In this document: positions 7,884 through 16,680 of the stretch, piece after piece | How the letters are laid out: every line of letters begins with the position of its first letter | How positions within the stretch are numbered: position 1 is the first letter of the stretch | Assembly (NCBI GenBank): GCA_035546295.1 | Contig: DATKBT010000125.1 | Coordinates: 1-64,000 of the forward strand | Source of the DNA: DATKBT01 sp035546295 | GTDB lineage: Bacteria; Acidobacteriota; Thermoanaerobaculia; Multivoradales; Multivoraceae | Reading direction: 5' to 3' | Length of the DNA stretch: 64,000 nt | Position numbers and translations under genes: made by a program | The notes under the pieces: model-generated | Seen by the model: the letters and a program-made list of their open reading frames with translations, nothing else | Database searches by the model: none | What the model was told of the DNA's origin: nothing

Positions 7884-9209
7884 ATGATCGCGCACGGTCG
7901 CCGTCTGGTCAGCGCTTCGCGAGACGCGGTGCTGCGCGAGGTCGAGGCGGCGCGCGACGAGCTCGCCGAGCTCACCGCGTCGCTGGTGCGGGTGCCGACG
8001 ATCAACCCGCCGGGGCGGGACTATCGCGAGTGCGCCGAGCGGGTCGGCGGCTGGCTCGGCGCGCGCGGCTTCGAGGTCGATCACGTGGCGGCCGAAGGGC
8101 GGCGCGAGCACACGGAGAAGCATCCGCGGTGGAACGTCGTCGCGTTGCGCTCCGGCGCGGCCCCCCGGCCGCTCGTCCACCTGAACGGCCACCTCGACGT
8201 GGTGCCGGTGGGCGAGGGCTGGACGATCGACCCGTTCGCGGGCGCGATCAAGGACGGCCGGGTCTGGGGCCGCGGCGCCTGCGACATGAAGGGCGGGCTG
8301 GCGGCGGCGATGATGGCGGCCGAGGCGCTGCGGCGGGCAGGGGTCCGGCTCGGTGGGTCGATCGAGATCAGCGGCACCGCCGACGAAGAGAGCGGCGGCT
8401 TCGCCGGGGTCGCGCACCTCGCTCGGATCGGCCGGATCAGTGCACAGCGGGTCGATCACGTGATCATCCCCGAGCCACTCGGAGTCGACCGCATCTGCCT
8501 CGGGCACCGCGGCGTCTACTGGCTCCGTGTCGTCGCTCATGGGCGGATCGGCCACGGCTCGATGCCCCACCTCGGCGCCAGCGCCATCGACGCGATGGCG
8601 TGCTTCCTCGAGCGCGTGCGCGTCGAGCTCGGGCCGCGGCTCGCCGCGCGGATCACGGCGACGCCGGTCGAGCCGGAGGGCTCGCGCCGCGCCTCGATCA
8701 ACGTCAACACGATCGAGGGGGGGCAGTCCGGCGAGCCGGTGCAGACGCCGTGCGTGGCCGATCACTGCGAGGCGGTGCTCGACCGCCGTTTCCTCCTCGA
8801 GGAGGACGCCCGGGAGGTGCGCGCCGAGCTCGAGGCGTTGATCGACGAGGTGTCGGCGATCGATGAGCGCTGGCGCTTCGAGCTGATCGACGAGATGCTG
8901 GTCGAGCCGGTGGCGACGCCGGCGACCGACCGGCTGGTCGGCGTGCTCCAGGGCGCGGTGAAGGAGGTCCTTGGTCGTTCCGCGGTGCTCAACGCCAGCC
9001 CGGGCACCTACGACCACAAGCACGCGACCCGGATCGGCGGCATCGAGAGCTGCGTCGCCTACGGGCCGGGGCGGCTCGAGCTGGCGCACCAGCCCGACGA
9101 GTGGGTGGGGATCGACGAGCTGGTGGCCTCGGCCCAGGTCATGGCGCTCGCGCTGCTCGAGCTGGTCGGCCCAGCCGCGCCCGCTTGCGGGCTTGCGGCG
9201 CACGAGTGA
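7884..9209 (+). CDS. M20-family metallopeptidase (ArgE/DapE-like)
   Basis: The 441-residue protein carries the M20 dimetal site: H103 and D105 in NGHLDVVP, D134 in CDMKGG, the E168/E169 pair in DEES, and a late His in YDHKH near residue 373. The catalytic domain is interrupted by a dimerisation (lid) domain around 210-310 with the typical GHGSMPH motif. The family hydrolyses N-acyl amino acids or dipeptides (acetylornithine or succinyl-diaminopimelate deacylation are textbook cases). The exact substrate cannot be assigned, and no arginine or lysine genes lie nearby. The last residues (GPAAPACGLAAHE) are encoded by a dispersed 50-bp repeat, so the original C-terminus has been replaced or extended. 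Confidence 0.85.
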   Translation: MIAHGRRLVSASRDAVLREVEAARDELAELTASLVRVPTINPPGRDYRECAERVGGWLGARGFEVDHVAAEGRREHTEKHPRWNVVALRSGAAPRPLVHLNGHLDVVPVGEGWTIDPFAGAIKDGRVWGRGACDMKGGLAAAMMAAEALRRAGVRLGGSIEISGTADEESGGFAGVAHLARIGRISAQRVDHVIIPEPLGVDRICLGHRGVYWLRVVAHGRIGHGSMPHLGASAIDAMACFLERVRVELGPRLAARITATPVEPEGSRRASINVNTIEGGQSGEPVQTPCVADHCEAVLDRRFLLEEDAREVRAELEALIDEVSAIDERWRFELIDEMLVEPVATPATDRLVGVLQGAVKEVLGRSAVLNASPGTYDHKHATRIGGIESCVAYGPGRLELAHQPDEWVGIDELVASAQVMALALLELVGPAAPACGLAAHE

Positions 9210-9212
9210 TCG
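9163..9212 (+). repeat. 50-bp dispersed repeat, copy 2 (overlaps peptidase C-terminus)
   Basis: This copy of 6023-6072 differs at one base and spans the last 15 codons and the TGA of the M20 peptidase gene. Its position inside a reading frame shows that the element has moved or recombined in this genome. Confidence 0.9.
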
Positions 9213-9265
9213 GCTGGCGCAAACCGAAGCCGCCCCGTCGCGTAGACGGGACCAGAGGTCGAACG

Positions 9266-11698
9266 ATGCGAACCCTCGGCGCCGAGCTGCGAAAGAGCCT
9301 GCGGTCCCTGGCGAGGAGCCGCGCGTTCTCGCTCCTGGTCGTGGTCACGCTGGCGCTCGGGATCGGCGCCAACGTCGCGATCTTCAGCTTGGTCGACGCG
9401 GTCCTGGTGCGCCCGCTCGCGCTCGACCCCGAGGGCCGGTTGGTCCAGGTGTTCAACCGCTGGGGGGAAGGGGTCGATCGCGGCCAGCTTTCGGTTCCCC
9501 TCTACCACGACGTGCTCGAGGGCACCGGCGTCTTCGAGAGCTTCGCGCTGCACTTCGACTGGCGGGGCGTCAACCTCTCCGCCGGCGACGGCGAGCCCGA
9601 GTACGTCGACGCGTTGTCGACCACCGCGAGCCTGTTCGACGTGCTGGGCGTGCGCCCCGCGATCGGCCGCGCCTTCGACGAGTCGCACGACACCGACGCC
9701 GGCGAGCGGGTGGTGATCCTGACCGACGAGCTCTGGCAGCGCCGGTTCGGGGGCGACCGGGGAGTGCTCGGCACCGCGATCCGGCTCGAGGAGGAGGAGC
9801 CTTACACCATCATCGGCGTGCTGCCCGCGGGGGTCGAGTTCCCGTCCGCCGACATCGGCCTCTGGCTGCCGGTGCGCTTCGCACCCGAGGACCGCGGCGA
9901 GCGCGGCAACCACAGCTTCAGCGGCATCGGACGGCTGCGCGAAGGCTCCTCGATCGGCGCCGCCGAGCGCTCGATCTCCGAGCTCGGTCGCCGGGTCCGC
10001 GTCGAGCACCCGGAGGCCTATCCGGAGTGGTGGGGGATGGTGGCGGTGCCGTACTCGGAGATCCAGGTCGGCCGCTATCGCACGGCACTGCTCGTCCTCC
10101 TGGCGGTCGTCGGCGTGGTGCTGCTGATCGCCTGCGGCAACGTCGCCAACCTGTTCCTGGCGCGCGGCGCGGGCCGCGCCCGCGAGCTCGCGATCCGCTG
10201 CGCCCTGGGCGCCGGCAAGCTCACCGTGCTGCGCCAGCTCCTGCTCGAGAGCGCGCTGCTGGCGGCCGGCGGCGCGGTGCTCGGCTGCGCTCTCGGCTGG
10301 GGGCTCATCCAGGCGATCCGCGGGTGGCTGCCGATGGCGGTGCCCGGCATCGAGCGCGCCGAGCTCGACCCGCGGGTGCTCGCCTTCGCCGGGCTCGCCA
10401 CGGTGCTCACCGTGCTGCTGTTCAGCCTGGCGCCGGCCGCGACCCTGCTGCGGCGCGACCTGGTGTCTGACCTGCGGGCGCGAACCGGCGGCGCGTCGGG
10501 CCGGAGGCTGCGCGGCCTGCTGGTGGCCGGCCAGGTGGCGCTAGCGACCGCGGTGGTGCTCGCCTCCGGGCTCCTGATGCGCAGCCTGCTCGAGCTGCAA
10601 CGCATCGACCTCGGCTTCGACGCCGAGCCCGTGGTCATCGCGCGCCTGATGCCGCGGCGCGACACCTACGGCGACGCAGCGTCGCTGCGGTCGTTCGCGC
10701 GCCGTGCGGTCGACAGCCTCGAGCGACGGGCCGAGATCGAACGCGCGGCGCTGGTCAACAACCCGCCGCTCGGTCGCTTCAACATGGACCGCTGGATCTG
10801 GGTGGAGGGGCACGAGCCGCTCGCGGAGGGGGAGCGGCTGACCGCCCTGTTCCGGGTGGCGACGCCGGGCTACTTCGACGTCGTCGGGCTCGAGCCGGTG
10901 GCCGGGCGCATCTTCGACGACCGCGACGACGCCGAGGGGCCGCTGGTGGCGGTGGTCAGCCGCGCGATGGCTCGCCAGTTCTGGGGAGACGAGGATGCGA
11001 TCGGGCGGCGCCTCAAGCTCGGCATCTCGGCCGAGTCCGACTCGCCCTGGATCACGATCGTCGGGGTCGTGGGCGACGTGCGCGAGCAACTGCTCGAGCC
11101 CGGTCGCTCGACCTTCTATCTGCCGTTCGATCAGCTCCCCTTCCCGCTGCTCAACGTCGTCGCCCGCGCGAGCGGAGATCCCGACGGTGTCGGAGCCGCG
11201 ATCGAGCGCGCGATCCTCGACGTCGACCCCGAGCAGCCGGTGTTCGGGCTGACCACGATGGAGGCCACAGTCTCCCGCGAGGGTGGCCAGTCCCGGTTCA
11301 ACGCCGTGGCGGTCGGCGGCTTCTCGGTCCTGGCCCTGGTCCTCGCCGCGATCGGCACCTACGGAGTGGTGTCGGCCTCGGTCGCGGAGCGGCGCCGGAC
11401 GCTGGCGATCGGCGTAACGCTGGGCGCGAGCTCGCGCGAGATCGTGGGCCTCGCCTTCGGCCGCGAGCTGTGGCTGGTCGTCGGCGGCGTGGTGGCGGGT
11501 CTGGTGCTCGCCCTGGCCGGCGGCCGGCTGCTCGGCTCGACCGTCCTCGGCGACGTCCTCTACCAGGTCGAGGCGAGCGATCCGGCGTCGGTGGTGGCGG
11601 CGGGAATCGTCCTGCTGGCGGTGGCGACGATCGCCTGCTGGGGGCCTGCGCGACGGGCGCGCTCGGTGGAGCCGATCGAGGTGCTGCGGCAGGAGTGA
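9266..11698 (+). CDS. MacB/FtsX-type orphan ABC permease (ADOP family)
   Basis: The 810-residue protein has the layout of acidobacterial duplicated orphan permeases: an N-terminal helix (about 20-42), a MacB periplasmic core domain (about 50-250), three FtsX helices (about 275-400), a second helix and periplasmic core domain (about 425-640) and three C-terminal FtsX helices (about 680-805). The motifs ALGIGANVAIFSLVDAVLVRPL and GNVANLFLARGAGRARELAIRCALGAG are typical. No ATPase gene is adjacent, as usual for this family. Known MacB/FtsX relatives drive export or mechanotransmission across the envelope; the substrate here is unknown. The start at 9266 gives the conserved N-terminus; the upstream frame runs through the dispersed repeat. 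Confidence 0.85.
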   Translation: MRTLGAELRKSLRSLARSRAFSLLVVVTLALGIGANVAIFSLVDAVLVRPLALDPEGRLVQVFNRWGEGVDRGQLSVPLYHDVLEGTGVFESFALHFDWRGVNLSAGDGEPEYVDALSTTASLFDVLGVRPAIGRAFDESHDTDAGERVVILTDELWQRRFGGDRGVLGTAIRLEEEEPYTIIGVLPAGVEFPSADIGLWLPVRFAPEDRGERGNHSFSGIGRLREGSSIGAAERSISELGRRVRVEHPEAYPEWWGMVAVPYSEIQVGRYRTALLVLLAVVGVVLLIACGNVANLFLARGAGRARELAIRCALGAGKLTVLRQLLLESALLAAGGAVLGCALGWGLIQAIRGWLPMAVPGIERAELDPRVLAFAGLATVLTVLLFSLAPAATLLRRDLVSDLRARTGGASGRRLRGLLVAGQVALATAVVLASGLLMRSLLELQRIDLGFDAEPVVIARLMPRRDTYGDAASLRSFARRAVDSLERRAEIERAALVNNPPLGRFNMDRWIWVEGHEPLAEGERLTALFRVATPGYFDVVGLEPVAGRIFDDRDDAEGPLVAVVSRAMARQFWGDEDAIGRRLKLGISAESDSPWITIVGVVGDVREQLLEPGRSTFYLPFDQLPFPLLNVVARASGDPDGVGAAIERAILDVDPEQPVFGLTTMEATVSREGGQSRFNAVAVGGFSVLALVLAAIGTYGVVSASVAERRRTLAIGVTLGASSREIVGLAFGRELWLVVGGVVAGLVLALAGGRLLGSTVLGDVLYQVEASDPASVVAAGIVLLAVATIACWGPARRARSVEPIEVLRQE

Positions 11699-11725
11699 GC
11701 GGCGACAGCGGCGCCGGCGACGCGT

Positions 11726-11731
11726 TACGAT
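11726..11731 (+). promoter_or_regulatory. -10-like TACGAT before aminotransferase gene
   Basis: TACGAT lies 34 nt before the ATG at 11766, with GGAG between. The arrangement TANGAT, then CGGCCGC, then GCTGGAGA, then ATG recurs before the gene at 41086, suggesting a common promoter plus ribosome binding layout. Confidence 0.35.
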
Positions 11732-11765
11732 GCGGCCGCGTCCGAACTGCCCGCTGGAGATCGCC

Positions 11766-13130
11766 ATGACCGCCACCGACCTCTCCGTCCGCCCCGCTCT
11801 CCCGCCCTGCGACCACCAGCCGGCGCCGTACGACGGCCCCTCGCGCGAGGAGGTCCTGTCGCTGCGCCGCCAGTTCGTCAACCCCGGCGTCTTCACGTAC
11901 TACCGGGAGCCGCTGATGATCGTCGAGGGCCGCGGTCAGTACGTCTGGGACGAGACCGGCAGGCGCTACGTCGACTTCTTCGCCGGCATCCTCACCGTCG
12001 CGTGCGGGCACTGCCACCCGAAGATCACCCAGGCGCTCGTCGAGCAGGCGCAGCGGCTCCAGCACGCGACCACCATCTACCTGCACCCCAACCTCGCCGA
12101 ATTCGCCGCGCGCCTCGCCGCCAAGCTCCCCGAAGGGCTCGACTGCGTCTACTTCACCAACAGCGGGTCGGAGGCCAACGACCTGGCGATGACGATGGCG
12201 CGGCTCCACACGGGCCACCGCGACGTGATCTGCGTGCGCAACGGCTACCACGGCGGTACCTCGTCGGCGATGGGGCTGACCTCGATGTCGACCTGGAAGT
12301 TCAGCGCGCAGGGTGGCGGACCCATCCACCACGCGCTCAATCCGGACCCGTGGGCCAGCCCGTTCGAGGGCACCGCCGAGGAGGTCGCCGAGAAGGCGGC
12401 GCTCGACGTCCAGGACCTGATCCGCTACTCGACTCCGGGCAGGATCGCGGCGTTCCTGGCCGAGCCGATCCAGGGGGCCGGCGGCCTGACCATGGGCGCG
12501 CCCAACTACCTGCCTCGCGTCTACGAGATCGTGCGTGCGCACGGCGGCGTGTGCATCGCGGACGAGGTGCAGACGGGCTTCGGCCGTACCGGCGAGCATT
12601 TCTGGGGCTTCGAGCACTGGGGCGTGGTCCCCGACGTCGTGACGATGGCCAAGGGGATCGGCAACGGCTATCCGCTCGCCGCCGTCGTCACCCGCCGCGA
12701 GATCGCCGAGACCCTGACCGAGCGCATCCACTTCAACACCTTCGCCGGGAACCCGATGGCGATGGCGATGGGCAGGGCCGTGCTCGACGTCATCGAGGAG
12801 GAGGAGCTCCAGAAGAACGCCCACGAGCGCGGCGCCCGCCTGCGCGCCGGCCTCGAGCGCCTCGCCGAGAAGTACGAGCTGATCGGCGACGTGCGCGGTC
12901 TCGGCCTCATGCAGGGGATCGACCTGACCACCGACCCTGACGCGAGAACGCCGGCGTCGGCCGAGGCCGCGGCCCTGGTCGAGGCGGCGCGCGAGATGGG
13001 TCTCCTGGTCGGCAAGGGCGGTCTCGGCGGTAACGTGGTGCGCGTCACGCCGCCACTGTGCGTCTCCGATGCGGACGTGGACTTCGCGCTCCAGGTGCTG
13101 GATGCGGCCCTGACCGAGGTGGCGGGGTAG
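11766..13130 (+). CDS. Class III PLP-dependent aminotransferase (AGXT2-like)
   Basis: The 454-residue enzyme belongs to class III (omega) aminotransferases. Recognisable parts are FAGILTVACGHCHPK (about 68-82), the phosphate-binding FTNSGSEAND (about 130-139), the DEVQTGFGRTG motif containing the PLP-pairing Asp (about 262-272) and the Schiff-base lysine K296 in MAKGIGNGYP. The N-terminal region resembles alanine-glyoxylate aminotransferase 2 and related plant and bacterial enzymes that use alanine or beta-amino acids with glyoxylate or pyruvate. No biosynthetic neighbours narrow the substrate. The ATG at 11766 has GGAG about 8 nt upstream; the in-frame extension to 11730 overlaps the promoter-like hexamer and is unlikely. 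Confidence 0.85.
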   Translation: MTATDLSVRPALPPCDHQPAPYDGPSREEVLSLRRQFVNPGVFTYYREPLMIVEGRGQYVWDETGRRYVDFFAGILTVACGHCHPKITQALVEQAQRLQHATTIYLHPNLAEFAARLAAKLPEGLDCVYFTNSGSEANDLAMTMARLHTGHRDVICVRNGYHGGTSSAMGLTSMSTWKFSAQGGGPIHHALNPDPWASPFEGTAEEVAEKAALDVQDLIRYSTPGRIAAFLAEPIQGAGGLTMGAPNYLPRVYEIVRAHGGVCIADEVQTGFGRTGEHFWGFEHWGVVPDVVTMAKGIGNGYPLAAVVTRREIAETLTERIHFNTFAGNPMAMAMGRAVLDVIEEEELQKNAHERGARLRAGLERLAEKYELIGDVRGLGLMQGIDLTTDPDARTPASAEAAALVEAAREMGLLVGKGGLGGNVVRVTPPLCVSDADVDFALQVLDAALTEVAG

Positions 13131-13182
13131 AGTCAGCGGCTCGCCCGACCGCTCATCGACGCTCCTAGGCGACGCCGTCGGG

Positions 13183-13593
13183 CTACACAGGGACGGTGGA
13201 GAGCCAGTCGAGCTTGAGGAGTCGCTCGTCGGCCGTCACCAGCTCGAGGTCGTAGGCGATGGCGGTCGCGACCAGGATCCGGTCCGCGGGATCGGGATGC
13301 GGAAGCCTCCTGCCCGCGAGCTCGAGGCCGACCTTCCGGTCGAATGCCGCGTCGCTGATCGGAAACCGGTTCAAGGCGTCCTCGAGCCACCTTCCGGTCG
13401 TCGAGGCGAGCTTCACCCTCTGCTTCTCCACGAGGGCTGCGAGCTCCAAGAGCGAAATCGGCGACAGCCAGCAGACCGAGCTATCGTCTTCGAGCAGCTT
13501 GCGGGATCGAGGGCGCAGCCGTTTGGAGCCCTCGACATACCAGAGCCACACATGGGTGTCGAGGAGCAGCTGTCTCAGCGCAGCGACTCCCAA
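13183..13593 (-). CDS. PIN-domain toxin (VapC-like)
   Basis: The 136-residue protein has the PIN nuclease acidic residues in order: D12 in LLLDTHVWLW, E50 in SLLELA, D104 in DPADRIL and D122 in VTADERLL. VapC-type toxins cleave RNA, often tRNA or rRNA, when not held by their antitoxin. The start is a TTG at 13593, inside the antitoxin gene, giving a 19-nt overlap; no ATG or GTG precedes the conserved first strand. The overlap implies translational coupling with the antitoxin. The DTHVWLW signature is typical of the VapC group paired with Phd/YefM-type antitoxins. All four acids are present, so the toxin should be active. Confidence 0.88.
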   Translation of the reverse strand: MGVAALRQLLLDTHVWLWYVEGSKRLRPRSRKLLEDDSSVCWLSPISLLELAALVEKQRVKLASTTGRWLEDALNRFPISDAAFDRKVGLELAGRRLPHPDPADRILVATAIAYDLELVTADERLLKLDWLSTVPV

Positions 13594-13814
13594 TCAGAGC
13601 TGTCCAGCACCGGCTGGAGGAGAGCCTCCGGATCGTCGAGCTCGATCGTCCCTCGCATGCAGCCGAAACCAGCGCGCTCCACTGCCATGGCCGGCGTCAC
13701 CTGGACGAGGACCTTCCCCCGCTTGGTCACCAGCAGCGGTTCTCCGCTCTCGCGCACCTCTGCGACGAGAGCCAGGCAGCGGGCCTTGAACTCCGAAACG
13801 CTGACTCTCTTCAT
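13575..13814 (-). CDS. Phd/YefM-family antitoxin
   Basis: The 79-residue protein starts with the standard Phd/YefM N-terminus (MKRVSVSEFKARCLALVAEV), followed by GEPLLVTKRGKVLVQVTP, which forms the DNA-binding dimer. The acidic C-terminal segment (ELDDPEALLQPVLDSSDWESL) is where such antitoxins wrap around the toxin. It is first in a two-gene operon with the PIN toxin. A palindromic site overlapping a GATAAT hexamer just upstream fits the usual autoregulation by the toxin-antitoxin complex. Confidence 0.88.
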   Translation of the reverse strand: MKRVSVSEFKARCLALVAEVRESGEPLLVTKRGKVLVQVTPAMAVERAGFGCMRGTIELDDPEALLQPVLDSSDWESLR

Positions 13815-13822
13815 GCCCCAAG

Positions 13823-13847
13823 ATTATCATGGTCCGTGACCATGGTC
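13823..13847 (-). promoter_or_regulatory. Toxin-antitoxin promoter and palindromic operator
   Basis: CATGGTC (13828-13834) and GACCATG (13838-13844) form a 7-bp inverted repeat with a 3-bp centre; GACCATGGTC (13838-13847) is itself a palindrome. On the minus strand GATAAT (13828-13823) abuts this site and lies 8 nt before the antitoxin ATG. Binding of the antitoxin complex here would block the -10 region. Confidence 0.55.
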
Positions 13848-13860
13848 ATCTTCGTCGCTT

Positions 13861-14073
13861 CGAGTACCAAAACGCATCGGATTCTCGTGCACCGACGACG
13901 CCTGCTCGCTGTCCGACCGGTAATGGGTGTTCTCGGCGGCAACCTCCAACGTCGAGTACACGCTGACCATCACCGACACCCGAACCGGCGGGACCAGGGA
14001 GTACTTCAACCCGCTGGGACGGCAGGCGCCAGCGATCACCGACACGGGCGCATTCGCGACCTGTTCGCAATGA
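13861..14073 (+). pseudogene. Decayed 3' end of a secreted-protein gene
   Basis: Reading the plus strand in the frame ending at TGA 14071-14073 gives WVFSAATSNVEYTLTITD, then NPLGRQAPAITDTGAFATC at the end. This aligns with the C-terminal domain of the hydrolase encoded at 25732-26874 (WVLVAASTDVAYTVTVTD and NQLGTAAPAVVDLDAFETC). An in-frame TAA at 13921-13923 sits exactly where a Tyr or Phe codon is expected, after DACSLSDR. Further upstream the similarity continues only with frame changes (a FEYQN-like stretch near 13860, then ILV near 13882). The 5' part of the gene is missing and the toxin-antitoxin module lies where it would be. Confidence 0.7.
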
Positions 14074-14091
14074 GCAGCCCGGCGGCCCCCG

Positions 14092-16680
14092 TCACTCGTT
14101 GCGCAGGGTGAGCGCCGGGTCGACGCCCGCCGCCCTCCGCGCCGGCTCCGCTGCTGCGAGCAACGCGACGAGCACCACGAAGAGCGCGACCACGATCAGA
14201 GTGGCCGGATCGAGCGGCGAGACGGCGAACAGCAGGCTGTCGAGCCCTCTCGTCGTTCCCCAGCACAGTACGGTGCCGGCGGCGAGCCCGCCGAGGGTCA
14301 GCGCCACGACCCGACCAACGATGCCGCGTACGATCTGAGGAGCGCGCGCCCCCAACGCCATTCGTACCCCGATCTCGTGCCGGCGGGAGGCGACGAGCGA
14401 CGCCACCGTGCCGTAGACGCCGAGACCCGCGAGCAGCAGCCCCACGGCCGAGAAGAACAGGAACACGACCATGCTGACCCGCCGCAGCGCCACCGAGCCG
14501 GCGAGGAGCTCTGCCATCGTCCGGACCTCGTGGACCGGGAGATCGGGATCGAGCTCGCGGAGCGTGGCGCGCAACGGGCCGGCGAGAGCCGCCGGGTCCA
14601 TCGCGGTCGCCATTGCGATCATCATCGACGCGCTCGCCCCCTGCGCGTGAGGGAGGTAGATGGTCTGGGTCGCGCCGAAGGCCTGCCCCCAGTGGCGGGT
14701 CGAGGCGACGATACCGACCACCCTCCGCCACGGCTCGTTCTCGCCGGTGCGCAGTCGGGCGCCGAGCGCCTCCGTTCCGCTCCAGTACCGGGAGGCGAGC
14801 GCCTCGTCGACGAGCGCCACCGGATCGCTGTCGGCGCGGTCGGTCTCGTCGATGTCTCGTCCCGCCTTCAGCGGGATGCCCAGCGCGCGAAGATAGCCGG
14901 GCGTGGCGATGCGCAGGTGAGCGGCCGGCGGCTCCTCGAAGGTCCTCCCCGAGATCTCGAGCTCGGTCGTGCTGGTCCCCTCGGTCAGCGGTAGGCGATT
15001 GACCGCCCCCGCCGCTTCGACGCCGGGAAGTCCAGCAAGCGCGTCGAGCAACTCGGAGAAGAACGCGACCTGGTCCCTTGATTCGGCGTCTGCGGCCGGC
15101 AGCGCGATCTGGCCGGTGAGCACGCCGTCGACCCGGAAGCCGACGGGCACCCGCACCAGCCGGTCGAAGCTGCGCACGAGGAGCCCCGCCGCGACCAGGA
15201 CCGCGAAGGCGACCGCGATCTGGCCACCGACCGAGAGGAGGCGCAGCCGGCTGCGTGCCGCGGAGGGGAGCGGTTTGCTGCGCAGTACCGGCAGCGCGGG
15301 GAGCAGGCCGAGCAGCACGCCCAGAAGGGCGATGAGCCCGACGCCGAACACCGCGACCGGCGGCTGAACGCCGACGACGGCGAGTCGGGGAAACCAGCCG
15401 GGAAGCGTCCGCGGCAGGACCTCGAGCAGCGACCCGCCCAGGACGAGTCCGAGCGCACCACCCGCCAGCGCCAGCAGCAGACCCTCGGCCAGGAGCTGCG
15501 CTGCCAAGTGCCGGCCGCCGGCGCCGAGCGCCACCCGCACCGACATCTCCCGGCGCCGGTCGGTCATCCGCGCAGCCATCAACCCGCCGAGGTCGACCGC
15601 GGCGATCAGCAGGATCGAGACGACGGCAGCCACCAGCGCGGGGAAGATCTGGACGGCCGGACCGGCCACCGACTCGGGGAGCTCTCGCAGGGCGAGCTCG
15701 AGCGGCTCCGACGCGGGGCGCGAGGCCGAGAGCCGGCCGGCGATCACGTCGAGCTCGCTGCGGACCGCGGCGAAATCGGCATCCGACGACAGCCGTGCGA
15801 CCACCTCCAGGTATCCGAGATCGCGGCGCTCGCGGCGGTCGTCGCCATAGGGGAACAGGGCGTGCGGAACCCAGAGCTCTTCCTCGTCCGGGATCTGGAA
15901 CTCCGCGGGCATGACGCCGACGATCCGATGCGGCTGGCGGTCGAGGACGAGGTCGCGCCCGACGATCCCGGGATCGGCCCCCAGGTCGCGTCGCCAGAGA
16001 CGCTCGGAGATCACCACGGCCGGCGGGGACTCGGGACGGTCGTCCGCCCGGCCGAGCGTGCGGCCGATCAGCGCCGGGGTGCCGAGCACGCGAAAGAACT
16101 CTCCGTCGACCGCGGCGGCGGTGACCCGCAGCGGCTCGCCGGCGCCGATGATCGTGACGACCTTGCGGTCGTCGAACCCGGTGACCGCTGTCAGGCTCGC
16201 CGTTTGGTCGCGCAGGTCGCGGAGGTCGAGCGCCGAGAGGTTGCCCAGGTAGTCGCCATAGCGCTGCCCGATCACGATCAGACGGCGCTCGTCGGCGTAG
16301 GGGAGCGGCCGCAGCACCTCGGCGTGCACCATGCCGAAGACAGCGACTGCCGCGGCGACAGTGAGCGACACGGTGGCGACGACGACGGCGGAGGAGGCCG
16401 GTCTGCGACTGAGTGCCTTGAGCGCCCAGCGCCAGATGGGCGACCATGCGCGCGCGACTCTACGGCCGGCACGGGCTCGTGAGCGGCCACGAAGCGCGAC
16501 CGAGTTGCGAACGATGTCGACGGCGAGGCGCAACGCGATGAGCGTCCGGATCCGCAGCGCGCGGCCCTCGGCGTGCCGGCGCCACGCCCGCGCGAGGTCT
16601 TCGTCGATCCGCGCACCGAATCGCCGTTGCAGCTCGCTCGGCAGCAGACGGGCCGCCATCGCCCGCAGCAGCCGGATCAT
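14092..16680 (-). CDS. MacB/FtsX-type orphan ABC permease (ADOP family), PadR-linked
   Basis: The 862-residue permease has the same double MacB/FtsX layout as the one at 9266 but adds an N-terminal cytoplasmic segment of about 85 residues (LLPSELQRRFGARIDEDLARAWRRHA) that is characteristic of acidobacterial duplicated orphan permeases encoded next to PadR regulators. The first helix is near 95-118, FtsX helices near 360-460, a second core domain near 480-690 and the last three helices near 745-855. No ATPase gene is nearby. Its GTG/ATG region overlaps the PadR gene stop by one base (TGATG), so both are translated from one message. The transported or sensed molecule is unknown. Confidence 0.85.
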   Translation of the reverse strand: MIRLLRAMAARLLPSELQRRFGARIDEDLARAWRRHAEGRALRIRTLIALRLAVDIVRNSVALRGRSRARAGRRVARAWSPIWRWALKALSRRPASSAVVVATVSLTVAAAVAVFGMVHAEVLRPLPYADERRLIVIGQRYGDYLGNLSALDLRDLRDQTASLTAVTGFDDRKVVTIIGAGEPLRVTAAAVDGEFFRVLGTPALIGRTLGRADDRPESPPAVVISERLWRRDLGADPGIVGRDLVLDRQPHRIVGVMPAEFQIPDEEELWVPHALFPYGDDRRERRDLGYLEVVARLSSDADFAAVRSELDVIAGRLSASRPASEPLELALRELPESVAGPAVQIFPALVAAVVSILLIAAVDLGGLMAARMTDRRREMSVRVALGAGGRHLAAQLLAEGLLLALAGGALGLVLGGSLLEVLPRTLPGWFPRLAVVGVQPPVAVFGVGLIALLGVLLGLLPALPVLRSKPLPSAARSRLRLLSVGGQIAVAFAVLVAAGLLVRSFDRLVRVPVGFRVDGVLTGQIALPAADAESRDQVAFFSELLDALAGLPGVEAAGAVNRLPLTEGTSTTELEISGRTFEEPPAAHLRIATPGYLRALGIPLKAGRDIDETDRADSDPVALVDEALASRYWSGTEALGARLRTGENEPWRRVVGIVASTRHWGQAFGATQTIYLPHAQGASASMMIAMATAMDPAALAGPLRATLRELDPDLPVHEVRTMAELLAGSVALRRVSMVVFLFFSAVGLLLAGLGVYGTVASLVASRRHEIGVRMALGARAPQIVRGIVGRVVALTLGGLAAGTVLCWGTTRGLDSLLFAVSPLDPATLIVVALFVVLVALLAAAEPARRAAGVDPALTLRNE

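Noticed and set aside
13836..14111. An open plus-strand frame of 91 codons beside the toxin-antitoxin pair
   Set aside because: It is not the frame that matches the hydrolase C-terminal domain; the homologous frame is interrupted by TAA, so the region is a relic.
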